Shown here piece after piece: positions 42,150 to 50,765 of a stretch of DNA of 53,201 bases. The DNA is taken from positions 66,961 to 120,161 of the forward strand of contig WOYX01000009.1 in the NCBI GenBank assembly GCA_011620595.1. Reading direction: 5' to 3'. Positions within the stretch are counted from its first letter, which is position 1. Each line of letters opens with the position of its first letter. This DNA is from Bacteroidales bacterium (GTDB lineage Bacteria; Bacteroidota; Bacteroidia; Bacteroidales; VadinHA17). The translations under genes were made by a program, and so were the position numbers. The notes under the pieces were generated by a model. It was not told the DNA's origin. It was given only the letters and a program-made list of their open reading frames with translations, and did no database searches.

Positions 42150-44303
42150 ATGGATATTAGCGAACTCAAGGCACAGCACAGGCTCCTGAAAAGATGGGAC
42201 TACAAATGGACCCCGCTGGATAAGGGCTATACCGACAAGACTCTCTATGTCAACGTGGGCACTGCAGAGATAAAGGAGAAGGATGTTCCCCTCGAGATGA
42301 AGGAAAAATTCATCGGCGGCAAGGGCTACGGACTGCGTTACCTTTGGGATGCCACAAAGCCCGACACAAAATGGAGCGATCCCGAGAACGAGATAGTGAT
42401 CTCCTCCGGACCGATAGGAGGCATTACGCAGTATTCCGGCACTGGTAAGTCGCTTGTGGTGACCATCTCTCCGCAGACTGACTCGGTGATGGACAGCAAT
42501 GTGGGGGGCTTTTTTGGTCCCTTTCTGAAGTTTTCGGGCTTTGACGCCATAGAACTCCAGGGCAAGGCTGAAAACGACGTTATTATATATATCAACGGCG
42601 TTGATCACTACGTTGAGATATTTGAGGCTCCGGCCGAGGCTCTTGACAGCCATGTGCTGGCAGAGCAGCTCACGGATATGTTTGCCGACGGTGAGTCGGA
42701 CCGAAGGAATATCGGTATCGTCTCCACAGGGTCTGCAGCCGAACACTCGCTGATTGGAATGCTCAACTTCACCTTCTTCGATTCCAAGCGCAAGAAGATC
42801 AGGATGAAGCAGGCCGGCCGTGGCGGCATCGGCACCGTTTTCCGCAACAAAAAGCTCAAGGCTATCGTATGCAAGATCCCGGGTGTCAAGGGTAACCTCA
42901 ACAATGTCGTTGACCTGGAGGCTATCCAGGAGCGCGGACGTCGTTTCAACCGCGAGATGCGCGAGCTCGATGACAAGCAGTGCAAGATGCGCCAGATAGG
43001 GACTGCTCACCTGATGGAGATAATGGATGACCATGACCTGCTGCCCACCCATAATTACAAATTCGGTTCACATAAAGACTCTCCTAAGATTGACTCCGGC
43101 GTATGGAAGTCATTCTTCACACAGAACATACCTGATGGCTGCTGGATAGGATGCAACATGGCATGTGCCAAGGCCGTCGATGACTTTGTGATCAGCACCG
43201 GCCCCTACAAGGGGCAGAAGGTCATCGTCGACGGGCCCGAGTATGAGACAGCGGCAGGACTCGGCTCCAACGGCGGCTTTTTCGATCCGCGCTATATCAT
43301 TGAAACCAACTTCTACTGCGACACCTACGGCATATGTACTATCACCTGGGGTACCAGTCTGGCCTTCATTCAGGACTGTTATACCAGCGGCATACTGAAC
43401 AAGGAGCGCACTGGCGGCCTCGAGCTCACCTTTGGTAATATCCCGCCGGCGCTGGAGCTGCTACACCAGGTAGCCCGCGGCGAGGGCTTCGGCCTTATTG
43501 CAGGACTGGGTGTGCGTGGCATGAAAAAGTACTTCGCAGAGAAGGGATGGGGTGACCCCGCTTACATGCAGGACATAGGTATGGAAAACAAAGGCCTCGA
43601 ATACTCGCAGTACATGTCGAAGGAATCACTGGCACAGCAGGGCGGTTACGCCATGACAAACAAGGGACCGCAGCATGATGAGGCATGGCTCATCTTCATG
43701 GATATGGTCAACAACCAGATTCCGACATTTGAGAACAAGGCTGAGGCACTGCATTATTTCCCGATGTTCCGCACATGGTTCGGGCTGGTGGGATTATGCA
43801 AGCTGCCATGGAACGATGTCGAACCAGAGAACAACGCCGAGACCGACGAGCCGGCCAAAGTGCCGGAGCATGTCGACAACTATGTTACCATATATAAGGC
43901 GGTGACCGGAAGAGATTTTGACAAACACAGGCTCATAGAGGATTCCGAGAGGGTATATAACTTCCAGAGGGTGTTCAATATCCGTCGCGGCTTCGGCAGG
44001 CGCAAGGATGATGACCAGCCGTACCGCGCCTGCGGACCGGTGACGGAGGAGGAATACCTGTCGCGCCAGGAGCGTTATGACAGCCAGCTGAAGGAGAAGA
44101 TAGGCGTAGACCCGGAGGGGATGACCATTGAGGAGAAGCTGCGGGTCACCCGCGAGTACCGCGAGAAGCAGTACGACCTCCTCCGCGATGCCGTCTACAA
44201 GCGCCGCGGATGGAACAACAACGGCATACCTACCATTGAGCACCTGAAGAAGATAGGGATGGACCTGCCCGAGGTGATTGAGGTGGTCACCCCGCTGCAG
44301 TAG
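42150..44303 (+). CDS. Aldehyde ferredoxin oxidoreductase family protein (tungsten/molybdenum pterin enzyme)
   Basis: A 717-residue AOR-family enzyme, expected to interconvert aldehydes and acids with ferredoxin and a tungsto- or molybdopterin. The N-terminal domain has KFIGGKGYGLRYLWD, ISSGPIGGITQYSGTGKS and GRGGIGTVFRNKKLKAI. Cluster cysteines appear at about 331, 335 and 339 (CWIGCNMAC) and about 550 (GLCKLPW). The first gap is three residues where the classic AOR motif has two. ATG 42150 is preferred over GTG 42111. The actual substrate is unknown. Confidence 0.88.
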   Translation: MDISELKAQHRLLKRWDYKWTPLDKGYTDKTLYVNVGTAEIKEKDVPLEMKEKFIGGKGYGLRYLWDATKPDTKWSDPENEIVISSGPIGGITQYSGTGKSLVVTISPQTDSVMDSNVGGFFGPFLKFSGFDAIELQGKAENDVIIYINGVDHYVEIFEAPAEALDSHVLAEQLTDMFADGESDRRNIGIVSTGSAAEHSLIGMLNFTFFDSKRKKIRMKQAGRGGIGTVFRNKKLKAIVCKIPGVKGNLNNVVDLEAIQERGRRFNREMRELDDKQCKMRQIGTAHLMEIMDDHDLLPTHNYKFGSHKDSPKIDSGVWKSFFTQNIPDGCWIGCNMACAKAVDDFVISTGPYKGQKVIVDGPEYETAAGLGSNGGFFDPRYIIETNFYCDTYGICTITWGTSLAFIQDCYTSGILNKERTGGLELTFGNIPPALELLHQVARGEGFGLIAGLGVRGMKKYFAEKGWGDPAYMQDIGMENKGLEYSQYMSKESLAQQGGYAMTNKGPQHDEAWLIFMDMVNNQIPTFENKAEALHYFPMFRTWFGLVGLCKLPWNDVEPENNAETDEPAKVPEHVDNYVTIYKAVTGRDFDKHRLIEDSERVYNFQRVFNIRRGFGRRKDDDQPYRACGPVTEEEYLSRQERYDSQLKEKIGVDPEGMTIEEKLRVTREYREKQYDLLRDAVYKRRGWNNNGIPTIEHLKKIGMDLPEVIEVVTPLQ

Positions 44304-44378
44304 CCTGCCGCGTGAAATATCAACTGTCAGCTGCAACCTTTCCGGCCGCGGCATGAAGGCGGTAGCGTAACAATAGTA

Positions 44379-44406
44379 AGAGGGCCGGTCAACTGACCGG
44401 CCCTCT
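44379..44406. terminator. Strong bidirectional hairpin between AOR and KamA genes
   Basis: A perfect 13-bp inverted repeat (AGAGGGCCGGTCA / TGACCGGCCCTCT) around a 2-base AC lies between the convergent genes, 75 bases after the AOR stop and 18 bases after the KamA stop. The flanks lack a long T-run. The placement makes a shared terminator the simplest reading. Confidence 0.65.
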
Positions 44407-44424
44407 CTGGGATATATTAACATA

Positions 44425-45951
44425 TTACTTATTAAACTTTGACTTGCTGAAGGCTGCCTCTATCTCATCATGGGCGTCAACCGGATTGGTGAGAGGCATG
44501 TCGGCATTGAACAGCTCATAGTCGAGCAGCTTCGCCTTCTTGCTCCTCTCGAAGGTGGGCAGCCTGGTACGGTTTGTAGTCTCAAGATGATTGCCCTTCT
44601 CATCAACGATGATGATCTTGGGCAGGAAGACTCCTTTCCTGCCTATAAAACCGTCCATGATCTTCATGGCTTCACCGTACTCTTCCCTGGTAGCCCTTCC
44701 GAGGGCCTCGTACATTAATATCTTCTTGTGGTCCCAGGTAAAGACGTTGGCATAGCTCTCTGAAATCTTGTCGTCAATAACACTGTCGAGGTTCAGCGTG
44801 TCATGCCCTGACGGCATCAGCAAAACCTTGCCTCCCCCGCCCTCGATGTTGGCTGCGTAGCGCGGAATAGTGATACCGCTTATCCATCCCTGGAGGTGCT
44901 TCATGTAGATCTTGCCTATCTGGATGGGGGTTATGAAATGAACGATACCCTTCTCCTTATGACACTGTAGCAGGTAGTAGGGATGTACCCCTATCCAGAA
45001 CATGCGCCTGAAGGTCTCCGCCAGCGTCCGGTAATGGTCGTTGACATGATTGAGCAGCACAGTCTGGTTGCGTATGGTGAAGCCGTGCCCGGTTATCTTC
45101 TTCACCACCGATGCCATATCGGCCGTAACCTCCTGATAATGATTAATGTGTGTCATGAAGTAGACATACTTGTCCACTCCCTTGTTGTATCTGTTTGATG
45201 ACACCTTTATCATCTCCAGCAGTTCGTCGGTGATGAGCATGGGCAGCACCACCGGCACCCTTGTGGCTATCCTGATGACTCTCAGGTGAGGTATACGACT
45301 CAGCTCCTCGAGGATGTACTTCAGCCTCTTGAAACTTATCATCAGTGCATCTCCTCCGGTGACAAGCACCTCGTTGATATTCCTGTTGTAGCCGATGTAA
45401 AAGATACCCTTGTCTATCTCCCGGCTGTTGACGTCGGCTGTGGTATCGAGCGACTTGGCTCTCTGGCAGTGAACGCAATAGGAGGCACAGCTGGTATTCT
45501 CGGCAACAAAGAGCGCGAGCCTGTTAGGATAGCGCTGATAGGCGGCACCGTAGCTGCGTGACCCCTCGCTCATCGCTCCCTCAACGCCGGCGTCGGGAAA
45601 CATCAGGTTGGCAGGTGTGGGAACACTCTGCCAGAAGATGGGGTCAAGACGCTTCTTCGACACCTCGCCGAAGAAGACAGGGTTAAAAGGATCTTCCTGC
45701 ATCAGTGATGCATAGTAGGGCGTGATCCTGAGCGGCTCCTTGCCCTCCTGCCTCATGGTGCCGATGGTCCTCCTGATCTCAGCCTCCTGGTGGGGATTTA
45801 GTTTGATGACCTGCTTAAGCTGATCAACGGAGCGGATGGAGTTCTTCCTCTGCCACGCCGGGTCACGCCACTGTTCCTCCGTCACATCCTTCCACAGTTC
45901 AATGGTGTTGTACTTTCGCGGACGATATAAAAAATCTTCGTTATAGTTCAT
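44425..45951 (-). CDS. KamA-family radical SAM protein (lysine 2,3-aminomutase-like)
   Basis: A 508-residue radical SAM and PLP enzyme. The cluster motif CASYCVHC (CX3CX2C) sits near residue 156, followed by ITGGDALMISF-like sequence (VTGGDALM) for SAM binding. The PLP lysine is in EGGGGKVLL near residue 373. It is longer than lysine 2,3-aminomutase of clostridia and much longer than EpmB, so EF-P modification is unlikely. No beta-lysine or lysine-fermentation partners lie nearby, so the substrate is open. A perfect AGGAGG lies just before the ATG. Confidence 0.9.
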   Translation of the reverse strand: MNYNEDFLYRPRKYNTIELWKDVTEEQWRDPAWQRKNSIRSVDQLKQVIKLNPHQEAEIRRTIGTMRQEGKEPLRITPYYASLMQEDPFNPVFFGEVSKKRLDPIFWQSVPTPANLMFPDAGVEGAMSEGSRSYGAAYQRYPNRLALFVAENTSCASYCVHCQRAKSLDTTADVNSREIDKGIFYIGYNRNINEVLVTGGDALMISFKRLKYILEELSRIPHLRVIRIATRVPVVLPMLITDELLEMIKVSSNRYNKGVDKYVYFMTHINHYQEVTADMASVVKKITGHGFTIRNQTVLLNHVNDHYRTLAETFRRMFWIGVHPYYLLQCHKEKGIVHFITPIQIGKIYMKHLQGWISGITIPRYAANIEGGGGKVLLMPSGHDTLNLDSVIDDKISESYANVFTWDHKKILMYEALGRATREEYGEAMKIMDGFIGRKGVFLPKIIIVDEKGNHLETTNRTRLPTFERSKKAKLLDYELFNADMPLTNPVDAHDEIEAAFSKSKFNK

Positions 45952-46004
45952 CTGATCCTCCTCTTTTAGTATTGAAAAATATTGCTATTCCACAAGCGGT
46001 TCAA

Positions 46005-46012
46005 CAAATATA
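46005..46012 (-). promoter_or_regulatory. -7 box for the KamA-family gene
   Basis: The minus strand reads TATATTTG, an exact TAnnTTTG, 54 bases before the ATG. It is directly preceded by the heptamer repeat tract at 46050-46201. Confidence 0.5.
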
Positions 46013-46049
46013 GCAAATTTTTCCCGGTTTTCCCGGACGGGTGGGGGGC

Positions 46050-46201
46050 CAGTCTTCAGTCGGCAGTCCACAGTCGGCAGTCATATCAGGCAATAGTGGA
46101 TTCTCGAATGGCGAATGGCGAATGGCGATTGTCGATTGTCGAATGATTCAGTAAATCGAAAATCGCAAATCGGAAATCGGAAATCGAAAATCGGAAATTG
46201 A
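46050..46201. repeat. Heptanucleotide repeat tract
   Basis: Three blocks of 7-bp units occur: CAGTCNN five times (46050-46084); GAATGGC three times, GATTGTC twice and GAATGAT once (46106-46147); and AAATCGN seven times, the last as AAATTGA (46153-46201). Gaps between blocks are 21 and 5 bases. The unit sequence changes but the 7-bp period is strict. There is no coding frame. Confidence 0.8.
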
Positions 46202-46267
46202 AGGTCAGTGCCATGCAGCTACAGTTCGAGTTTGCCCTGCAGCTCCTTCAGCTTATCCCGCCGGCCC

Positions 46268-46423
46268 TCATGGAGCAGCCGGGCCTGGTGTGGCCTTTTT
46301 CTCTTCCGGCGTGGCAGAAGGTGCTTCCTTGCAGTCGCACCTTATCCTGCACACATACCGGTATGAGGCTCCGGTGATCCGGAGTATCAGAGGAACAGAC
46401 AGGAAAAGTACCGGCTGTTTCAT
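46268..46423 (-). CDS. Small hydrophobic-start ORF, possible gene remnant
   Basis: A 51-codon frame: MKQPVLFLSVPLILRITG, a cysteine-containing stretch (VCRIRCDC), then a Glu/Pro/Ala-rich tail. Just past its stop, another frame reads RDKLKELQGKLEL before a stop. That looks like the natural C-terminus of a similar protein, so a frameshift is possible. It follows the broken DUF937-like gene on the same strand. Low confidence that it is expressed. Confidence 0.3.
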   Translation of the reverse strand: MKQPVLFLSVPLILRITGASYRYVCRIRCDCKEAPSATPEEKKATPGPAAP

Positions 46424-46434
46424 CTCTTCAGGTT

Positions 46435-46698
46435 TTATCTGCGGCGGGTCAGTCCTCCCGGAAGTGATCCCAGTATACTCCTGTTCTGCGTCCGGGTAGT
46501 TCCTCCCTTCATCAGGAAGCCGGCAACGTCATCACCTCCACGGGTGTCCTTCTGCTTCTTGAGCCCTGCAAGAATCAGCGGTGCCAGCTGAGGTATCAGC
46601 TTCTGCACCGTGCCTTGGTCAACAAAGAAGTTACCTGACATCTATTTAGTCACTTCAGGACCGTAGCTCTTTAGAAATTCATCAATAAATCCCGCCAT
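46435..46698 (-). pseudogene. DUF937-like protein gene with in-frame stop
   Basis: Read from 46698 the frame gives MAGFIDEFLKSYGPEVTK, a TAG stop, then MSGNFFVDQGTVQKLIPQ followed by LAPLILAGLKKQ and VAGFLMKGG. The segments before and after the stop join into one DUF937-like N-terminal domain, where a Gln (CAG) would be expected at the TAG. The C-terminal part is short and ends in a basic TRRR, unlike the Gly-rich end of the family. It looks inactivated. The part after the stop could still be translated from its own ATG at 46641. Confidence 0.6.
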
Positions 46699-46895
46699 GG
46701 TTGTAGTTTTTTTAATTAGATTTAAATGTGTTCAGATCAGGTGAACATCTAAAGTTAGGAAGTAAAAATAGACTTATCAAAGGACAAGATAAAATATCTG
46801 TTCCTGTTGCGGGTTCTTCAGACGGCAAACAACAAGGCAAACCTGGATATGCCTTTGCAATGGTTCGGGATTCTCTTAATTCAGCCCTTCAGACT
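46699..46895. other. Intergenic stretch, nothing recognised
   Basis: These 197 bases lie between the DUF937-like remnant and the end of the phosphoesterase gene. They are AT-rich near 46705-46800. Open frames are short and carry no recognisable motif. Confidence 0.4.
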
Positions 46896-48755
46896 TCAGT
46901 ATGCAATCCTTACTACCACTCCGTCCATTGAGGTGCAAAGTGCACCGTTGCTTCCCAGGGGCACTATCCTGTTTATGAGACATGACGATATCCTGTGGCT
47001 CCAGAGAAGCCTGCCGTCCTCCCTGGATGCAGCATGGACCACCCCCTTGTCTGAGGGTATGAGGATGACACCGCCCTGTTCCTCTATCACTCCCGGTGCA
47101 ATGTCATACCCTATGTCAAAACCTGTTTTCCACACCACGGAGCCTTTTTTTCCGCCGGCATTAACTCCAACGGTGATGCCGTTCATAGTCTTGGCAAGTA
47201 TCAGCGTGCTGTCGGCTGTGACACCCATCGACTCCCTGACTGCTATTTTGCCGAGGTCTGAATGCCACAGCAGCTGCCCGGTTGATGCATTGAGGCAGGC
47301 CATCTTCCTGTCAGGGGCCACCACAAAGACGCGGCCATCGACGGCTACGGGCACGCATGCTGCCGGCGACAGCATCCTGTTGTTGTATCCGTTGTGCCAG
47401 TCCCATAATATCTCACCGCTTCCAGTGTCGAGGGCGTAAAGGTGGTTGTTCCAGGTGCCGAAGATAAGCATGCCCCTGTAGATTATGGGGATGGTTTCAA
47501 CAAACCCGTCTATCATTGGGTTGCTCCAGATGACGGTGCCGTCAGTGATATCAAGGGCATAGCACTTTCCTGATGACCCTGTGAGGTATACTTGCTTACC
47601 GTCGGTCACCGGTGAAGCCACGGCGGGCTGCCTCATGTCAAAACTCCACAGCAGCCTGCCCGATTTCAGCGCCAATGCGCGTACCATGCCGTCGGATGAG
47701 ACGGCAATAACCCTTCTTCCGTCTGTTGCCGGTGTGCTGTATATCTTGGCCCCGGTGGAGACCATCCATCTCTCCCTGCCGCTTATGAGATCAAGAGCCT
47801 TTATTTCACCGCCGGTATTGGTGATGATGGCGAACCTTCCTGCCGCAACCGCTCCGGCACCGATGTCACTCTTCTCCTGGGTGCGCCACACCTCTTTGAC
47901 GCCGGGAAATTCCATGTTCATGGAGAAGTCGGGCCTGGGCCATGTGGTGGTGTCAGCGGAGAAGTCATGTCTTGCCAACTGCATCCACGCCCATGCAGGC
48001 ATCGTGGCGACACCCGGGTGACGTACCGCTGCCTTCAGCAGCGTATCACCGAAGATGGTCATGATGTTGTACCCCCCAGCCTCAGCACCGGCACGCAGGT
48101 TGGAGCGGCACATGAGAGCCGGTATACCCTCGAAGTTCATCACCCTGTTGGTGTGCCCGTGACCGCACAGCGCCAGCCTCGTGTCAAGCTTCTTAAGCCT
48201 GTCGGTGAGCTCGTACCAGTTGTTGAGTCCCTCGTCGAGAGGATAGTGGTTGACGGATACGATCTTCATCTCCCTGTTGTCAGGCACACTCAGCACAGAG
48301 TCTAACCACACTATATTTTCACGGGGTATCTGACCCGGTCCCATGCGCATATTTGGACCCGAATTGGTGCCCAGGAACAGCCATTCGCCGTGTGTGAAGG
48401 CGAAGGCTTCATCTCCGAATACCACCCGAAAGCTGTTGGCGCCGCTCTCCGACCACTTGGTGTCATGGTTGCCGGGGATAATATACCAAGGTTTGTTGAG
48501 GCTGTCGAGAATGGCTTTTGCCAGCAGCAGTTCACTGTCGGACCCGAACTCGGTAACATCGCCTGACACAATTACAAAGGCCAGCGAATCATTGCCGTTA
48601 ATGTCACGGACGGTGCGCCTGAGATCCTCCCCGGCGGTTGCGCCTCCGATGTGGGTGTCGGTCACCAGGGCAAAGCAAAAGGTGCCATTCTGCTGCTGGG
48701 CCGCAGCAGGGAGCAGGCATATGATCAGGAAGAAAAGGATAATCTGCTTTTTCAT
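46896..48755 (-). CDS. Exported metallophosphoesterase fused to a PQQ-like beta-propeller
   Basis: A 619-residue secreted or periplasmic protein. After a signal peptide (QIILFFLIICLLPAAAQ) comes a calcineurin-like phosphoesterase domain (about 20-235) with all metal motifs: LVTDTHIGG, VSGDVTEFGSDSE, IPGNHDTKW, SVNHYP and CGHGHTN. Residues about 290-619 are PQQ/WD-like propeller repeats (e.g. GRLLWSFDM, GTVIWSNP, GEILWDWHN, GQLLWHSDLG, GRLLWSHR). ATG 48755 gives a compact signal, and ATG 48773 is also possible. The substrate is unknown. The propeller may hold a ligand or partner. Confidence 0.88.
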   Translation of the reverse strand: MKKQIILFFLIICLLPAAAQQQNGTFCFALVTDTHIGGATAGEDLRRTVRDINGNDSLAFVIVSGDVTEFGSDSELLLAKAILDSLNKPWYIIPGNHDTKWSESGANSFRVVFGDEAFAFTHGEWLFLGTNSGPNMRMGPGQIPRENIVWLDSVLSVPDNREMKIVSVNHYPLDEGLNNWYELTDRLKKLDTRLALCGHGHTNRVMNFEGIPALMCRSNLRAGAEAGGYNIMTIFGDTLLKAAVRHPGVATMPAWAWMQLARHDFSADTTTWPRPDFSMNMEFPGVKEVWRTQEKSDIGAGAVAAGRFAIITNTGGEIKALDLISGRERWMVSTGAKIYSTPATDGRRVIAVSSDGMVRALALKSGRLLWSFDMRQPAVASPVTDGKQVYLTGSSGKCYALDITDGTVIWSNPMIDGFVETIPIIYRGMLIFGTWNNHLYALDTGSGEILWDWHNGYNNRMLSPAACVPVAVDGRVFVVAPDRKMACLNASTGQLLWHSDLGKIAVRESMGVTADSTLILAKTMNGITVGVNAGGKKGSVVWKTGFDIGYDIAPGVIEEQGGVILIPSDKGVVHAASREDGRLLWSHRISSCLINRIVPLGSNGALCTSMDGVVVRIAY

Positions 48756-48953
48756 GACGGGATATTTTTTCATAGTGCAATTTAGGCATAGCAATGACAA
48801 CTGACAAGAGCTGTCCGTGATTCATCCCTGTGGCACATTCAGCAGGCAGAGTGGATTCCATTGCGACTGTGCCTGGTTACGACCATAAATTATAATGTTG
48901 TGAATACCTGAATTAAAATTACCTTCGGATTAGAAACAAACAGAGGAAGTATC

Positions 48954-49625
48954 ATGTGTTTTTCAGCAGGTGCCAGTTTTGCCGGTGGAGTTGTGATTAC
49001 AGCAATCGGAGTCATGACAGTCAGAAAAAACAATGATCCGTCTCGCCGGATGTTCGCTGCCATACCGCTGATCTTTGGTGTGCAGCAGATCTCCGAAGGG
49101 TTCGTATGGGTTGCCATGCAGTCGACGGGCCATGATCTGATGCTCAGTATATCAGCTTTCATATTCCTGCTGGCGGCAGTGGTGATCTGGCCCGTGATGG
49201 TGCCCCTGTCGGTATATCTGATGGAGAGAGTGAAGAGCATGAAGAGAGTGCTCCTTATCTTTGTCGGGGTGGGCCTTCTCACCTCGTTATACTATTGCAG
49301 CAGGCTGCTCTTCTATGAGATCGAACCAATGATTTCCCATCATCATATAAAGTATGTGGGCGATTTTCCCAAAACATATGCCATTCCCACCTTCATAGCC
49401 TACCTGGTTGCCACCCTCATACCGCTCTTTCTCTCCAGTGTAAGGCGGATGTGGATCCTGGGCGTTCTGATGGCCTTTTCCTGCCTCGTGACCGGCATCT
49501 TTTTCAAGGAGTACCTGACATCAGTATGGTGCTTCTTTGCTGCACTCATCAGCGTGGTAATACTCTGGATAGTGAGTTATCCGGGTGAGACCTCCGGAGG
49601 TGCCCTGAAGACAGATGCCGGCTGA
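48954..49625 (+). CDS. DUF6629-like integral membrane protein
   Basis: A 223-residue protein with about seven hydrophobic helices. It starts MCFSAGASFAGGVVITAIGV and continues with RRMFAAIPLIFGVQQISEGFVW, a pattern I associate with DUF6629. Charged loops lie between helices. Function is unknown, and it has no operon partner. The 198-base gap upstream contains no other gene. Confidence 0.78.
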   Translation: MCFSAGASFAGGVVITAIGVMTVRKNNDPSRRMFAAIPLIFGVQQISEGFVWVAMQSTGHDLMLSISAFIFLLAAVVIWPVMVPLSVYLMERVKSMKRVLLIFVGVGLLTSLYYCSRLLFYEIEPMISHHHIKYVGDFPKTYAIPTFIAYLVATLIPLFLSSVRRMWILGVLMAFSCLVTGIFFKEYLTSVWCFFAALISVVILWIVSYPGETSGGALKTDAG

Positions 49626-49693
49626 TTTACAGCTCTCAATGCTCACCGTCCGCATCTATTGACATCGGCAAAATATTGTCCTAACTTTGATAT

Positions 49694-50296
49694 ATGAAGA
49701 CGCCAAAACTTCCGGCTCTGCTGACGGTATTACTGTCGCTGACAGTCACACTCTGCGCACAGGATTACCCCTATCTCAATGATCCGACATGCCTTGAGGG
49801 CGTAACAGCCACCAGCGGCATCACAGAACCGGTCACTGTCAGCGTGATCTACGACAACTATGCTCATGCAAAGGGTATGACTGCTGACTGGGGTTATTCG
49901 ATCATGATCGAAGGTCCCGCTAAGACGGTCCTCTTTGATACAGGATCCCGTCCGGGAGTGTTTGACTTCCCCCTGTCCGAGCAGGCACTGGTGCTGGACA
50001 CGAAAAAAGGACTGGTGGTCATGACCGGCTGCGCTCACCCCGGTATCGTCAGTATGCTGAAGGATATCAAATCTTCATTCGAGAAGAACATTTACATGGT
50101 CTTCGGTGGTTTCCACCTGATGCACAAAACTGATGACGAGATGGATGCCATCATTGCTGAAATGAAAACCCTCGGAGTGGTAAAGTGCGGCGCCACACAC
50201 TGCATGGGAGACAGGCAAATAAAGGTCATCAGGGAGAAATCTGGCGATGGTTTTGTTGAACTTGGCGTGGGCAATACCATAGTAATCAATCCATAA
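49694..50296 (+). pseudogene. MBL-fold hydrolase with the HxHxDH core deleted
   Basis: A 200-residue open frame with signal peptide (LTVLLSLTVTLCAQ). The start (ADWGYSIMIEGPAKTVLFDTGSRPGVF, residues about 64-90) and the end (GLVVMTGCAHPGIV, VFGGFHLMH, GATHCMGD) match the pterin-type metallo-beta-lactamase family. The roughly 100 residues that should lie between, with the HxHxDH zinc motif, are absent. The junction is near residue 90 (about 49964), and the frame is kept. It should lack hydrolase activity. A -7 box TAACTTTG (49682-49689) ends only 4 bases before the ATG. Confidence 0.7.
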
Positions 50297-50308
50297 TTGC
50301 CTGGTACA

Positions 50309-50575
50309 ATGAAAGAGCTGATTTCCATTAAAACAGAATGCTACTCCGGGTACAAGGCTGATGAATATCCTAAGTGCTTCATGTGGCAGGGAGTGCGTTA
50401 TGAGGTTCAGGAGATTCTCGACCGCTGGTACCAGTGGGACGCTGAACAGAAACATCCTGTCTCTGATTACTTCAAGGTTAAGACCGCCTCAGGTAAGCAG
50501 TATATTCTCAAGCATGAACTGCAGCATGACAGGTGGTATCTGTGCCATCCGGAAGATAACAGGCCAAAAGAATAA
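50309..50575 (+). CDS. Small conserved protein, DUF6504-like
   Basis: An 88-residue cytoplasmic protein: ISIKTECYSGYKADEYPKCF, MWQGVRYEVQEILDRWYQWD, DYFKVKTASGKQYIL and HDRWYLC. The conserved Cys-Tyr-Ser-Gly-Tyr start and the Trp-rich middle resemble DUF6504 proteins, whose function is unknown. ATG 50309 is chosen over an in-frame TTG at 50297. It appears intact, unlike its neighbours on either side. Confidence 0.6.
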   Translation: MKELISIKTECYSGYKADEYPKCFMWQGVRYEVQEILDRWYQWDAEQKHPVSDYFKVKTASGKQYILKHELQHDRWYLCHPEDNRPKE

Positions 50576-50684
50576 TTACATTTACAGGTGATATACGTTA
50601 TCCTAAGATCCTACATACCATCAATCTATCGCATTATCGCATACAGCGGTAGCAGGGGATAGAGGTCACAAATATTCATCTGTC

Positions 50685-50765
50685 ATGAAATATATCAACC
50701 TGTTTCTTTTTACCGGCATGATAGTCATGAACTATCTGGCAAATGCTCTTCCACTCGTTTATTAA
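50685..50765 (+). pseudogene. N-terminal fragment of a TspO/MBR-like tryptophan-rich sensory protein gene
   Basis: The 26-codon frame reads MKYINLFLFTGMIVMNYL and then ANALPL before VY and a stop. The MIVxNYLANALPL phrase is the start of the tryptophan-rich sensory/TspO-like membrane family. None of the expected five-helix remainder follows in any frame, so it is read as a leftover of a truncated gene. The match is short, so chance similarity is possible. Confidence 0.45.

Noticed and set aside
44425-45951. EpmB (EF-P lysine modification enzyme) for the KamA-family gene
   Set aside because: EpmB is about 340 residues and lacks the extra C-terminal part. This protein has 508 residues and no efp or epmA neighbour.
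46268-46423. A genuine new small lipoprotein or toxin
   Set aside because: The adjoining frame continues with a plausible C-terminus after a shift, and the upstream neighbour is broken, so a remnant is the simpler explanation.
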